From contig NZ_JAKZJU020000003.1 in the NCBI RefSeq assembly GCF_022809315.2, positions 1 to 40,950 of the forward strand: a DNA stretch of 40,950 bases. Reading direction: 5' to 3'. Positions 11,997 to 19,637 of this stretch are shown here, piece after piece. Source of the DNA: Mesosutterella faecium (GTDB lineage Bacteria; Pseudomonadota; Gammaproteobacteria; Burkholderiales; Burkholderiaceae_F). Position 1 is the first letter of the stretch, and each line of letters starts with the position of its first letter. The notes beneath the pieces were generated by a model that made no database searches, was not told the DNA's origin, and saw nothing but the letters and a program-made list of their open reading frames with translations. The translations under genes were made by a program, and so were the position numbers.

Positions 11997-12996
11997 ACCG
12001 GCAAAAACCCGCGGCGCCTGGAGCGACTACAACGCCCGGATTGCCGAGGACATCGTCAAGTGCGGACAGCTGCAGGGCGATATCGCTTCGGAGTTGATGT
12101 ACCCGGCCAGTCGGCTTGCAGGAAAGAATCCGCTCGTGAAGTCCTTTGACTTCCGTCCTTCGGAACTCACTATCTGGGGCGGCGAAAACGGAGCGGGAAA
12201 GTCAGCCCTTATGAATCAGCTTGCTCTTTCCATGATGTCTCAGAGCCAGAAAGTTTGTTTGTTCTCGTTCGAAATGGATCCGAAGCGGACGCTGATCAGC
12301 TGCATGCGCTGCGCTTTTGGCCGTTCGCCCACGACTCAGGATCTTTTCCCTTTCTTCGACTGGGCGAACGATTTGCTCTACATCTACAGGAACCAGGGCG
12401 CTATCAGCGCGGAGTACTGCGCAGACGGTGTCTTCTACGCCGCGAAAATGCTCGGGTGCCGGCACATCGTTGTGGATAACCTCATGATGCTCACGACTGG
12501 AAACAGCTCGGACTCGGTTATGCAGTCTCAGAAGCGCGTGGTCCAGACCATGAAAGAAATCGCTATCGCAACCGGCGCCCATATCCATCTTGTCGCGCAT
12601 CTTCGCAAGCCGGCGAATGGTCAGGGGCAGAACGCGAAGCCGTCCCGTTTTGACATCTCCGGATCGTCAGACATCAGCAACCTGGCCGATAACGTGGCCT
12701 TGCTCAGGCGCAATCGAGAGAAGGAGCAGCAGATTATCGACGGCGGATTTCGTAATGACCAGTGGGACTCTGAACCGGATGTCCTTCTGACAGTAGATAA
12801 GCAGCGAGCAACCGGAGACTCAAGCATGACGCCGCTCTGGTACGACAAGCCTAGCGGCCAGTTCTGCATAAGCTCAGCTCGGTATCTGCAGGACTACATG
12901 CCGTCCGGGATGTCCGGAATCGACACGACAAAACCGCATCAGCTCGATGCCATTCAGGGACTTAAGGAAAGGAGCAAGCCATGGGAACCGATATGA
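11968..12996 (+). CDS. DnaB-type replicative helicase (C-terminal ATPase domain only)
   Basis: A 342-residue RecA-fold hexameric helicase of the DnaB/Twinkle/gp4 group. Walker A GGENGAGKS is at 71-79 and is followed by VCLFSFEMD (H1a/H2-type glutamate); Walker B HIVVDNL has Asp170; LVAHLRKP and then SGSSDISNLADNV form motifs H3/H4. The N-terminal DnaB domain and a primase domain are absent, so it needs host primase or works as a compact helicase. GGAGG lies nine bases before the ATG. It sits just after the initiator gene, completing a small replication module. Confidence 0.88.
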   Translation: MADVFAGTVEPAKTRGAWSDYNARIAEDIVKCGQLQGDIASELMYPASRLAGKNPLVKSFDFRPSELTIWGGENGAGKSALMNQLALSMMSQSQKVCLFSFEMDPKRTLISCMRCAFGRSPTTQDLFPFFDWANDLLYIYRNQGAISAEYCADGVFYAAKMLGCRHIVVDNLMMLTTGNSSDSVMQSQKRVVQTMKEIAIATGAHIHLVAHLRKPANGQGQNAKPSRFDISGSSDISNLADNVALLRRNREKEQQIIDGGFRNDQWDSEPDVLLTVDKQRATGDSSMTPLWYDKPSGQFCISSARYLQDYMPSGMSGIDTTKPHQLDAIQGLKERSKPWEPI

Positions 12997-13322
12997 GCTA
13001 CTGGAGCAACCAGCTCGCAGCTATAGACGCAGAAGAACTCAAGAAACAAAAACGACGAGAAAGAGCTGTTAAAGAAAGAATGCGAGCGATTGGAAGACAA
13101 AAAAAGCCTCGAAAACCCCGAAAGCCCCGCACGAAACTCATCGCTTCCCAGGGAGAAATCGAAATTATTTCGAGAGCCTGGGCGTGCATGAATCATTCAG
13201 ATTTCTGCGCGGGTTCAAAAGTAAGCAGGAAAACCGTGTGGGCAATTTTGAAAATGTATCCGGTGTCAAACTGGTCTATCGACAAAGCTTTGTCATTCGC
13301 GAAAACGGTGGAGATTAAATGA
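12981..13322 (+). CDS. Basic hypothetical protein
   Basis: A 113-residue protein. Residues ~18-55 are strongly basic (KKQKRRERAVKERMRAIGRQ, then KKPRKPRKPRTK), followed by a small C-terminal helical domain (CAGSKVSRKTVWAILKMYPV) that could be a helix-turn-helix. The charge suggests nucleic acid binding. AGGAG precedes the ATG, which overlaps the helicase gene by 16 bases; its stop overlaps the DUF1064 start (ATGA). Function unknown, probably replication- or recombination-associated. Confidence 0.65.
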   Translation: MGTDMSYWSNQLAAIDAEELKKQKRRERAVKERMRAIGRQKKPRKPRKPRTKLIASQGEIEIISRAWACMNHSDFCAGSKVSRKTVWAILKMYPVSNWSIDKALSFAKTVEIK

Positions 13323-13717
13323 TTTTTAAGACTCGGCATAAAAACTACGCCCTGGAGGGGCTCAGGGCCAGAGGTCGTCTCAAAACAGGCGAGCTGAACA
13401 AGACCGAGCAGTCGTACTCCGATTACTTGGAGGGAGAAAAGCGCTCAGGACGCATCTTAGATTTTTGGTTCGAGAGCATGAAGCTCAAAGTGGCTGATGG
13501 CTCATGCTGGTACACGCCGGATTTCGTCGTTCTTCGCCCAGATGGCAGGATCGAGCTGCACGAAGTGAAAGGCGCTCCAGCGGTGTTCATGGACGACGCG
13601 AAGATCAAGTGCAAAGTCATTGCCGACAAATACCCGTTCGATTTTTTTGTTATCTATCCCCGACGCAAAAAAGACGGCGGCGGGTTCGATGTTCTTCCTT
13701 ACCCTGGCAGGAGATAG
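13319..13717 (+). CDS. DUF1064 family PD-(D/E)xK nuclease
   Basis: A 132-residue protein of the phage DUF1064 family, related to VRR-NUC/Holliday-junction-type nucleases. The core TPDFVVLRPDGRIELHEVKG (residues ~62-81) supplies the D...ExK catalytic set, with an upstream Glu (TEQSYSDYLE) as a possible fourth ligand. It probably replaces RusA as a branched-DNA resolvase in replication or packaging; substrate is inferred from family context. Its ATG overlaps the previous stop. Confidence 0.82.
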   Translation: MIFKTRHKNYALEGLRARGRLKTGELNKTEQSYSDYLEGEKRSGRILDFWFESMKLKVADGSCWYTPDFVVLRPDGRIELHEVKGAPAVFMDDAKIKCKVIADKYPFDFFVIYPRRKKDGGGFDVLPYPGRR

Positions 13718-13721
13718 TCCG

Positions 13722-13979
13722 ATGCATAGCTACACATGGCACGTCGTTGCGCAAATGCGGGATATGCCCAAAAACGGCAAGAGGGTTCTCTTCGAGGCCC
13801 GCTCCGGGTTTCGCTTCTATGGCAAGCGAACGGGCAGGGAAACAGTCGAGATGCTCTTAACTGGCAGAGAAATCTCATGGGTTCTTATCAAAATGTGGGC
13901 GGAGGAAGAAACGCCGGAGAACGAAGGAGCGATCGAGCGAGGACGGCGGTTTAATAGGAGTGGCTTCGATGGACGTTGA
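13722..13979 (+). CDS. Small hypothetical phage protein
   Basis: An 85-residue protein (MHSYTWHVVAQMRDMPKNGK; later EISWVLIKMWAEEETPENEG), probably a small alpha/beta fold. GGAG precedes the ATG and it starts four bases after the DUF1064 stop. Its end overlaps the Q-like gene by 11 bases. The layout resembles small DUF551-like genes in early phage operons, but I cannot assign the family. Confidence 0.6.
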   Translation: MHSYTWHVVAQMRDMPKNGKRVLFEARSGFRFYGKRTGRETVEMLLTGREISWVLIKMWAEEETPENEGAIERGRRFNRSGFDGR

Positions 13980-14319
13980 GCAAAGATTGCGCAACTGGGG
14001 GAGGTGGAGCAGGACTGGAAGCGGTTCGCACGCACAGGCTTCGCCTATCTACCGCATGATGAGGGAGAACAATCCGGACTACGAAGTGGAGCCTTCGGCG
14101 CGGCTGTTCTATGACGAGCAGGACGCAATGCGCGTGGACAAGGCGATCACAAACGCCAGGCTCTACCCGTATGAGAAGGAAATGCTGAAGATGCGCTACA
14201 TCCAGCTCTGCAATCGGACTTTCATCTGCCGGTACGAGAGGATCCTTTACCGAGAATTCGACACTCTCATGGCGATAGCCGTAGCGAAAGTGAAGCACGA
14301 GCTTGAATTCGATGTATAA
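13969..14319 (+). CDS. Q-like late antitermination protein
   Basis: A 116-residue protein resembling the phage antitermination Q family: it opens MDVEQRLRNWGRWSRTG, has a central DEQDAMRVDKAITNARLYPY, and then a helix-turn-helix-like basic region (MRYIQLCNRTFICRYERILY). Such proteins load on RNA polymerase at the late promoter and let it pass terminators. The ATG at 13969 has AGGAG eight bases upstream; a GTG three codons earlier is less likely. It is the last gene of the rightward early operon and is directly followed by a promoter and terminator, as expected for Q. Confidence 0.72.
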   Translation: MDVEQRLRNWGRWSRTGSGSHAQASPIYRMMRENNPDYEVEPSARLFYDEQDAMRVDKAITNARLYPYEKEMLKMRYIQLCNRTFICRYERILYREFDTLMAIAVAKVKHELEFDV

Positions 14320-14320
14320 T
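14315..14320 (+). promoter_or_regulatory. Candidate late promoter (-10 box) at the end of the Q-like gene
   Basis: A perfect TATAAT overlaps the last codons and stop of the Q-like gene. No good -35 box lies at the usual distance, as in several activator- or Q-dependent late promoters. The terminator at 14399 is ~75 bases beyond the expected start, the lambda pR'-tR' layout. Confidence 0.5.
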
Positions 14321-14356
14321 TTCCATTACAACTTGAACGGTGACCCTGTGTCTTTA

Positions 14357-14376
14357 AACCTGCCTTTTGGCGGGTT
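14357..14376 (+). other. RNA hairpin in the late leader
   Basis: AACCTGCC and GGCGGGTT pair around TTTT, with one G-U pair. It lies between the candidate late promoter and the terminator, where Q-type factors and pausing signals usually act. Could be a pause hairpin or part of the antitermination site. Confidence 0.45.
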
Positions 14377-14398
14377 AGGCGCACCAAAAAGAAACGTG

Positions 14399-14432
14399 AA
14401 CCCCGGTCAGAGATGATGCGGGGTTTGTTTTT
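14399..14432 (+). terminator. Terminator, candidate target of Q antitermination
   Basis: AACCCCG (14399-14405) pairs with CGGGGTT (14419-14425), followed by TGTTTTTT. It lies downstream of the Q-like gene and before the cargo gene, so late transcription needs read-through. Confidence 0.8.
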
Positions 14433-14434
14433 GG

Positions 14435-14453
14435 GGTACGATTGTTTCGTACC
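14435..14453. promoter_or_regulatory. Palindrome upstream of cargo gene
   Basis: GGTACGA-TTGTT-TCGTACC is a perfect 7-base inverted repeat ending 19 bases before the ATG of the cargo gene, with a smaller TCGAC/GTCGA element after it. No ribosome binding site is visible in this stretch. It may be an operator, or the hairpin may control translation. Confidence 0.45.
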
Positions 14454-14472
14454 ATTTGCTCGACTTGTCGAC

Positions 14473-15357
14473 ATGGAAAAAAACAGTCGCAGTTTCGCCA
14501 TTAGATTTGAAGGCCCGGCCCTGGACGACCATACAATGGATGTTGCCCAGCTGGCTCCGGCGCTTTTGGCTGTAAATGACGCACTAGTCGAGTTGAATTC
14601 TGCTGTCAATAAAGACGACGCCAAGGTTCGTCTTAAGGTTTCGGCCGACTTTAAGCCTGGCAGTTTTATCATCAACCTGACTTTAGACGTTGGCTTACTT
14701 ACCCAGATTCAGGATTTTTTGCTCAGCCCGGCAACAACAGCAACATGCAACGCCTTCACCCTAATCGAAGCGTTTATTGAGATCTTGGGGCTTAAGAAGT
14801 TTTTGGAAGGATATAAGCCAGACGCCGTTAACTGGAACGAAGATAAATCAAAAGCAACCATTGTGTTCAATAACAACACGATGATTGTGAATAACTATAC
14901 CTATTATGGGTATAAAAACATTAAGTGCCGCGAAGCTTGTTCTAGGATTGCCGATCCTCTTTGCCAAGAGGGAATAGACGCCATTTCTGTTGCGACAGAA
15001 CAGCGAGAATTTAGGCTTGAAAAAGCTGATCTTGATTCCTTTCAGAGGCCGGAAGAAAGCCTGGAAATTAACTCTCATGTAAATGAAGCGGCTCTGCTTA
15101 TTGAGACGGCGTCATTCAAAGATGGCGGAAAATGGAAAGTATCTTTAGGAGAAAAAAACTCGATTTTTGCTTCTATCGAAGATACGGAATTTCTAGCTCG
15201 CATCGATGAAGGAAAAGAAAGATTCGGCAAGGGCGATGTTCTCATTGTCGATCTTGAAACAAAGCAAATGGTGGAAGGTGGAAAGCTTGTTATTCGCTAC
15301 TCCATCCTTAAGGTGAAGCAGCATAAACCAGGGGTGGAACAGCTAGAGCTTTTGTAA
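14473..15357 (+). CDS. Cargo (moron) gene, conserved-looking protein of unknown function
   Basis: A 294-residue soluble protein. The N-terminal ~90 residues hold a distinctive pattern (GPALDDHTMDVAQLAPALLA; then KVRLKVSADFKPGSFIINLT) that I have the impression of in many uncharacterised bacterial proteins, though no name can be given. A helix (FTLIEAFIEILGLKKFLEGY) and a beta-rich second half follow (FGKGDVLIVDLETKQMVEGG). It is visibly lower in GC than its neighbours and is enclosed by terminators on both sides, marking it as an insulated cargo gene that may be expressed in the lysogen. No ribosome binding site is apparent. Confidence 0.75.
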   Translation: MEKNSRSFAIRFEGPALDDHTMDVAQLAPALLAVNDALVELNSAVNKDDAKVRLKVSADFKPGSFIINLTLDVGLLTQIQDFLLSPATTATCNAFTLIEAFIEILGLKKFLEGYKPDAVNWNEDKSKATIVFNNNTMIVNNYTYYGYKNIKCREACSRIADPLCQEGIDAISVATEQREFRLEKADLDSFQRPEESLEINSHVNEAALLIETASFKDGGKWKVSLGEKNSIFASIEDTEFLARIDEGKERFGKGDVLIVDLETKQMVEGGKLVIRYSILKVKQHKPGVEQLELL

Positions 15358-15378
15358 CCTTCTATAGGAAACGAATTC

Positions 15379-15415
15379 AAGCCCGAAGGTCGGAAGATCT
15401 CCGGGCTTAATTTTT
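15379..15415 (+). terminator. Terminator after cargo gene
   Basis: AAGCCCG (15379-15385) pairs with CGGGCTT (15402-15408), followed by AATTTTT. It closes the transcription unit of the 14473-15357 gene. Confidence 0.8.
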
Positions 15416-15629
15416 ATGCCGGTGGAGTGTGGAAACGAGTTCTCGAAAGAGGCCGTCTTGCCAAGCGCATTCCATCGGCACCAGTTACGCCGGGGCTTCG
15501 CCCTCCTTTTAACGTACGCGATGCTGTTACCTGCAGCGAAGCTCCGGCACCCCTATTGCAGCCGACTCTCCTAAGTGCGGTGCTTTCGCCGGGGTCGAAA
15601 GGCTCCGGCTCTTTCTATTTGGAATCGCC
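15416..15629. other. Non-coding gap of 214 bases
   Basis: No convincing gene is present; the short open frame on the plus strand is Pro/Ser-rich and has no ribosome binding site. The stretch is GC-rich, with GCTCCGGC repeated at 15540 and 15601 and possible weak pairing. It may be the leader or promoter region of the next late genes. I see no clear promoter. Confidence 0.4.
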
Positions 15630-15860
15630 ATGTCCTTTATGAACACCGATGTTGAAAAAGCTATTGGTGATTTGGACCAGCGCCTGATGATGGTTGAGGC
15701 AAAGGTCCGGCTCGGCGAGCAGAAAGAGCAGAAGCAATGGGCAGAAAGTGCGGCTAGATCTGAGGCTCGCTTTAATCGTTTCATTGGCGGCCTGTGGGGC
15801 GCGATTATTGCGCTTTCGATTGTTCTTATCGTTCTCTGGGCTAAGAAAACAGGAATTTAA
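15630..15860 (+). CDS. Small membrane protein with N-terminal coiled coil (XhlA-like shape)
   Basis: A 76-residue protein: residues 1-~48 are a charged amphipathic helix (DVEKAIGDLDQRLMMVEAKV), and residues ~52-70 a single membrane span (GLWGAIIALSIVLIVLWAKK). This architecture resembles XhlA/hemolysin-like phage proteins linked to lysis, but it lies far from the lysis cassette. A second ATG three codons in is possible; the ribosome binding site is weak. Its end overlaps by 20 bases the convergent gene 15841-16188, which has a mirrored architecture. Confidence 0.6.
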   Translation: MSFMNTDVEKAIGDLDQRLMMVEAKVRLGEQKEQKQWAESAARSEARFNRFIGGLWGAIIALSIVLIVLWAKKTGI

Positions 15861-16188
15861 TTGCCTCGCTTATCAAGACCACAACAAGGGCTACAGGCCC
15901 AGCAACGATGAGACTCATTCTCCTTGTTTGCTGTGCTCTTCTTTCAGCTTCGGCTTTGGACTCCAATGCGATTTGCCTTTGCAGTGTTTCGTTTTGCGCG
16001 TTGATTCTTTCAAGTGTTTGTACAAGGACACGGGCAAACGAGCAGGCGCTGTTATCAACGCTTGCAGCCATTTGGTGCGCGGCGTCACTAACAAATCCAT
16101 TTGGAAATGGATTGGCTCTGATTAAGGTTTGAAATAAGCATGAGGATGCATAGTCAATTAGTTCTTTCTCGTGCTCTGTGATTGCCAT
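15841..16188 (-). CDS. Membrane-anchored coiled-coil protein on the opposite strand
   Basis: A 115-residue protein with AGGAG nine bases before its ATG at 16188. Residues ~55-85 are helical and charged (RINAQNETLQRQIALESKAE), and a C-terminal hydrophobic segment (VAGPVALVVVLISEAIKFLF) anchors it in the membrane. It is transcribed against the late operon, typical of a cargo gene expressed from the lysogen. Convergent with a gene of similar topology. Function unknown; superinfection exclusion is possible but unproved. Confidence 0.6.
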   Translation of the reverse strand: MAITEHEKELIDYASSCLFQTLIRANPFPNGFVSDAAHQMAASVDNSACSFARVLVQTLERINAQNETLQRQIALESKAEAERRAQQTRRMSLIVAGPVALVVVLISEAIKFLFS

Positions 16189-16215
16189 TCTTGAACTCCT
16201 TTGTTTCGTGACGGT

Positions 16216-16605
16216 ATGCCTCTGCTCCACATCTGCGCCTATCCGGGATGCCAGGCGGCCATACCTTTGACTGATAAGTATTGCTCAAGGCACAAAGAGA
16301 AAGGCAAAGAGCTAGCCGCCGAGCGCGAAGCGAGAAGAAAGAGATTCAAGGGAACGGCTTCGCAGCGTGGCTACGGTTCAAAGTGGCAGCGCCTGCGGGC
16401 CCAATTCCTTAAATCTCATCCTCTTTGTGAGGAGTGCAAGCGGCAAGGCCGGCTGACTAAAGCCACGGATGTTGATCACATCATCCCGCATCATGGCGAC
16501 CCAAAGCTAATGTGGGATCAGAGCAACTGGCAGGCTCTGTGCCACGAATGTCACAGCCGCAAGACCGCTAAAGAAAACGGTGGGTTCGGTAACTCAGTGC
16601 TTTGA
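16216..16605 (+). CDS. HNH endonuclease, packaging-associated
   Basis: A 129-residue HNH endonuclease. An N-terminal zinc motif (CAYPGC...CSRH, residues ~6-25) is followed by the HNH core: CEEC (~70-73), DVDHIIPHHGD (~85-95), NWQALCHECHSRKTAKENGG (~104-123), with the two CxxC zinc pairs and the catalytic His. HNH proteins next to terminase genes stimulate TerL cleavage at cos sites in HK97-type phages, which fits here. The ATG at 16216 is preferred over a TTG at 16201; the ribosome binding site is weak. Its 3' end overlaps the convergent DUF4145 gene by 12 bases. Confidence 0.88.
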   Translation: MPLLHICAYPGCQAAIPLTDKYCSRHKEKGKELAAEREARRKRFKGTASQRGYGSKWQRLRAQFLKSHPLCEECKRQGRLTKATDVDHIIPHHGDPKLMWDQSNWQALCHECHSRKTAKENGGFGNSVL

Positions 16606-17184
16606 GAAGCGGTTGTTAAGGTCCGCAATGATTTTGGGTTGAGTAATAAGTATCTCGACGGCTGAATTGATCAGAGTGGATAAGCTTTCTGCGGTTCCTT
16701 TGGGGTCGAGCCCAGACTTGTCCAAGCTGTCTAATGTTCCCGCGTGAACAAATTCATTACCGGCAAATCGGCAGACATTTAGAAGGCTTTCGATCTGAGT
16801 GTTTCTCTTCGAAACTTCACTAATTTTAGAGGCTAAAGTTTTCTGGTCGTAGCCCAGCCAAGTTAAAAGTTGTTCGAGGCAAAGTCTTAACAGCATGCAT
16901 GATCCTCTTGGCGATCTAGTGAGGATGCTCTGAGCTTCTCGAAATGTTTTCGCAGCTGGCTCCGGCATGTCTTTATGCGGTGCAACGTCTTTGTAATCCG
17001 GATAGACAAGCTCTTTATTCACCCAGAGAGCGGGCTTGTTGCAATTGAAGCAAACAGAGATGGCTGCTTCTTCGCTCTTAAAGTCTTCTGAGAAGTCCTT
17101 TTTTATAGAAACCCAGTGCATTGTGGCCAAAACACCACAGTGCGGACAGGTGAACGCGTGAGCCTTAAATTTAGGTTCGTTCAT
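16594..17184 (-). CDS. DUF4145 domain protein with N-terminal zinc ribbon (cargo)
   Basis: A 196-residue protein. The N-terminus carries CPHC (~11-14) and CFNC (~43-46), a zinc ribbon. The C-terminal ~120 residues match the DUF4145 pattern (FREAQSILTRSPRGSCMLLR, CLEQLL, then FAGNEFVHAGTLD), a domain often found in restriction- or defence-linked proteins. It lies on the opposite strand inside the late region, between the HNH and terminase genes, and is lower in GC, so it is probably an acquired cargo gene expressed in the lysogen. The start at MNEPKFKAHAF has no clear ribosome binding site. Confidence 0.75.
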   Translation of the reverse strand: MNEPKFKAHAFTCPHCGVLATMHWVSIKKDFSEDFKSEEAAISVCFNCNKPALWVNKELVYPDYKDVAPHKDMPEPAAKTFREAQSILTRSPRGSCMLLRLCLEQLLTWLGYDQKTLASKISEVSKRNTQIESLLNVCRFAGNEFVHAGTLDSLDKSGLDPKGTAESLSTLINSAVEILITQPKIIADLNNRFSKH

Positions 17185-17194
17185 AGAGGTGCTT

Positions 17195-17416
17195 ATGTCG
17201 GTTGAGAATAAAGTGTCCTGCCTTTCCTCTGTATATAAGGGCATTGGCGAGGCTAGAAAGATTTTAGATCGACTGGCCGAGATCACGGACAAAAGATTCA
17301 GCGGAGAAGTGCTGCCGCTTGAAGAGATCGTTTCTCTGTCGTCGCAGCTTGACGAATGCAAGACCGATATTGAAATCAAGCTCATTGAGTCCGAGCAGGT
17401 CGACAGCAGGGGGTAG
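17195..17416 (+). CDS. Small hypothetical protein before terminase
   Basis: A 73-residue helical protein (MSVENKVSCLSSVYKGIGEA; EEIVSLSSQLDECKTDIEIK), with AGAGG just upstream of its ATG (a GTG two codons earlier is possible). It starts 10 bases from the divergent DUF4145 start. It may be a late accessory protein. The terminase small subunit frame downstream stays open back into the end of this gene in a different frame, without a start codon. Function unknown. Confidence 0.55.
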   Translation: MSVENKVSCLSSVYKGIGEARKILDRLAEITDKRFSGEVLPLEEIVSLSSQLDECKTDIEIKLIESEQVDSRG

Positions 17417-17496
17417 GGGGATCAGATTTTGAAATCGAAAAACCTCAAGACCGCGCCCTTAGTCAATTTTTTGCGTACGAACATCGATTTTTGAAA

Positions 17497-17955
17497 ATGC
17501 CGGCCAGACGAGTTTCAGACGAGGACAAGCGGGCGAGCGGGGTTCATTTGAGCGCGAGGAGCGTCACGGTGCGTCATGACGGCCGCCCCTGGCTGTCTTC
17601 TGATCCCCCGAAGGGGCTGACAGGAGACGCTCGCGACGCCTGGACGAATGTGCTCGCCAATGTCCCGGCGGGAACGCTTAAAGCCACGGATGTCGCGGTT
17701 TTCGAGCGCTGGTGCCGCAACTACGCCCTGTATCGGAAGCTGGCGAAGATGGTTGAAAGGTCCGACGGGTCGTGCCTGATCACCGTGGACGACAAAGGAA
17801 ATAGGCGAGCGGCCCCGGAGTTTCTGATGATGCAGCAGGTCGATTCAACCCTGCTGAAGCTTGAGAAAGAGCTTGGTTTCACCCCCGTTTCGCGCACGCG
17901 CGCGCCCGTAGCGGAAAGCGAAGAAAAGGATTCAAGCAACCCGTTTGAGAACTGA
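17497..17955 (+). CDS. terS: Terminase small subunit (P27 family)
   Basis: A 152-residue P27-type small terminase, which recognises the packaging site and presents DNA to TerL. The family pattern is visible: PKGLTGDARDAWTNVLANVP, then DVAVFERWCRNYALYRKLAK, and a C-terminal helix (LLKLEKELGFTPVSRTRA). The ATG at 17497 is chosen; a TTG two codons upstream is possible, and neither has a good ribosome binding site. The reading frame is open for more than 25 codons further upstream with protein-like content but no start codon. Its stop overlaps the terL start (TGATG). Confidence 0.88.
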   Translation: MPARRVSDEDKRASGVHLSARSVTVRHDGRPWLSSDPPKGLTGDARDAWTNVLANVPAGTLKATDVAVFERWCRNYALYRKLAKMVERSDGSCLITVDDKGNRRAAPEFLMMQQVDSTLLKLEKELGFTPVSRTRAPVAESEEKDSSNPFEN

Positions 17956-19637
17956 TGAAAAAGCCTGACTACGTTGCCATAGCAAAGAAGTATATGAGCG
18001 ACGTGCAGGACGGGACTGTGCCTGCGTGCCGCTATGTGAAAGAGGCGGTAGAGAGGCAGAAGGAAGACCTGAAGCGGTGGCGGGGCAATGACGGCGACTT
18101 CTACTTTGATGAGAAAGAGGCCGGCCGCCCATGCTGGTTCATTGAGAACCTGACTCACACCAAAGGCGAGCTGGCAGGCCGGCAGATTCATCTCGAGCCG
18201 TGGCAGGTCTTCGTCCTCACGACGCTTTTCGGGTGGAGGTCGAAGGCTGGCAACAGGCGCTTCAGGTCGGCGTATGTCGAAGTGCCCAGAGGAAACGGAA
18301 AGTCGACCCTGCTCTCCGGCATCGGCCTCTTCTGTTTGTGCGCAGATCACGAGCCCGGCGCCGAGGTCTACAGCTTTGCAACGACCCGCGAGCAGGCGAA
18401 GATCGTCTTTGGCGACGCCCAGACGATGGCTGAAGGCAACAAAGCCCTTCAGGACGCTTACGGCCTTAAGGTCACAGCGCACGCCATTGTCGTCCCGGGC
18501 ACGCACAGCATGTTCCAGGCGAAGAGCTCCGAGGGCTCCACGCTGGACGGCTTGAACACGCACCTCGCGATCATCGACGAGTTGCACGCGCATAAAAAAC
18601 GCGATGTTTTCGATGTGGTTGAGACCAGCCTGGGTAAAAGACGCAATTCGCTGATGGTCTCGATTACGACCGCAGGCGTGGACCGTACGGGGATCTGCTA
18701 TGAGCAGCGCAATGTCGTGACCAAGGTCCTTTCGAAGTCGATTCAGGACGAGTCCTACTTTGGAATCATCTACACGCTGGACCCTGAGGACGACTGGAAG
18801 ACGGACGAGGCTCTGGCGAAAGCGAATCCGAACTGGGGCGTTTCCGTCCGACCGGAGGTCATCCGGGCGCTGCAAGCTAAGGCGATAGCGACGCCGGCGG
18901 CGGAAAACAACTTCAAAACCAAACACCTCGACATCTGGTGCAACGCTGATGTCGGATGGATGGACATGAAGGCGTGGGACGCCTGCGCTGACGAAAGTCT
19001 TGATGAGACGGATTTCGACGGCCAGCCCTGCTGGCTGGGTCTCGACCTTGCCTCCACTAACGACATGACGGCGAAGGTGAAGCTTTTCCATCGGACCATC
19101 GGTGGAGAAAACCACTACTACCTGTTCGGAGACTATTGGCTTCCGAGGACGGCCGTTGAGCGGGCAAAGAACAGCCAGTACCAGGGCTGGGAGTATCTGG
19201 GATGCCTGCATGTGAACGAGGGTCCGGTAACGGACTACGGGCTCATTAAGGATTCGATCCTTGAGGACTGCGGGCGCTACGAAGTTCAGTCCGTGGCCTA
19301 CGACCCGTTTCAGGCCGTGCAGCTCTCCAAGGAGCTCTCGGACGACGGCGTCCCGATGGTGCTCTGCAAGCAGACGGTGGCGAACCTCTCGGATCCCATG
19401 AAGCAGTTTCAGGCGTTGGTGCTTGATCACCGCCTGCATTTCAACGGCGACCCTGTCCTCACATGGATGGTGAGCAATGTGGTCTGCCACGTGGACGCCA
19501 AAGAGAACATCTACCCAAGAAAGGAAGTCTCGGAGAACAAGATCGACGGAGTGGTGGCGGCCATCATGGCGCTCTCCCGCGCCCTGCTGAATGAAGACCA
19601 CCAGGCAATGGATTTGAATGAGTTTCTTGAACTATGA
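17955..19637 (+). CDS. terL: Terminase large subunit
   Basis: A 560-residue packaging motor and nuclease of the HK97-like Terminase_1 family. ATPase: Walker A PRGNGKST at 111-118, Walker B LAIIDE at 204-209, coupling SITTAG at ~236-241. Nuclease (RNase H-like): Asp364 (GLDLAST), Asp450 (VAYDP), Asp531 (KIDGVVA). Full length. It overlaps the terS stop by one base and the portal start by an ATGA. An HNH gene upstream and HK97-type genes downstream suggest cos-type packaging. Confidence 0.96.
   Translation: MKKPDYVAIAKKYMSDVQDGTVPACRYVKEAVERQKEDLKRWRGNDGDFYFDEKEAGRPCWFIENLTHTKGELAGRQIHLEPWQVFVLTTLFGWRSKAGNRRFRSAYVEVPRGNGKSTLLSGIGLFCLCADHEPGAEVYSFATTREQAKIVFGDAQTMAEGNKALQDAYGLKVTAHAIVVPGTHSMFQAKSSEGSTLDGLNTHLAIIDELHAHKKRDVFDVVETSLGKRRNSLMVSITTAGVDRTGICYEQRNVVTKVLSKSIQDESYFGIIYTLDPEDDWKTDEALAKANPNWGVSVRPEVIRALQAKAIATPAAENNFKTKHLDIWCNADVGWMDMKAWDACADESLDETDFDGQPCWLGLDLASTNDMTAKVKLFHRTIGGENHYYLFGDYWLPRTAVERAKNSQYQGWEYLGCLHVNEGPVTDYGLIKDSILEDCGRYEVQSVAYDPFQAVQLSKELSDDGVPMVLCKQTVANLSDPMKQFQALVLDHRLHFNGDPVLTWMVSNVVCHVDAKENIYPRKEVSENKIDGVVAAIMALSRALLNEDHQAMDLNEFLEL

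Noticed and set aside
15427..15642. 71-codon plus-strand frame in the gap after the cargo gene terminator
   Set aside because: Pro/Ser-rich, no ribosome binding site, and it runs into the start of the better supported 15630 gene.
17721..19601. Very long open frame antisense to the terminase large subunit
   Set aside because: It is the mirror of terL codon use (His/Val/Arg-rich, no domain, no ribosome binding site). The plus-strand gene has full catalytic motifs.
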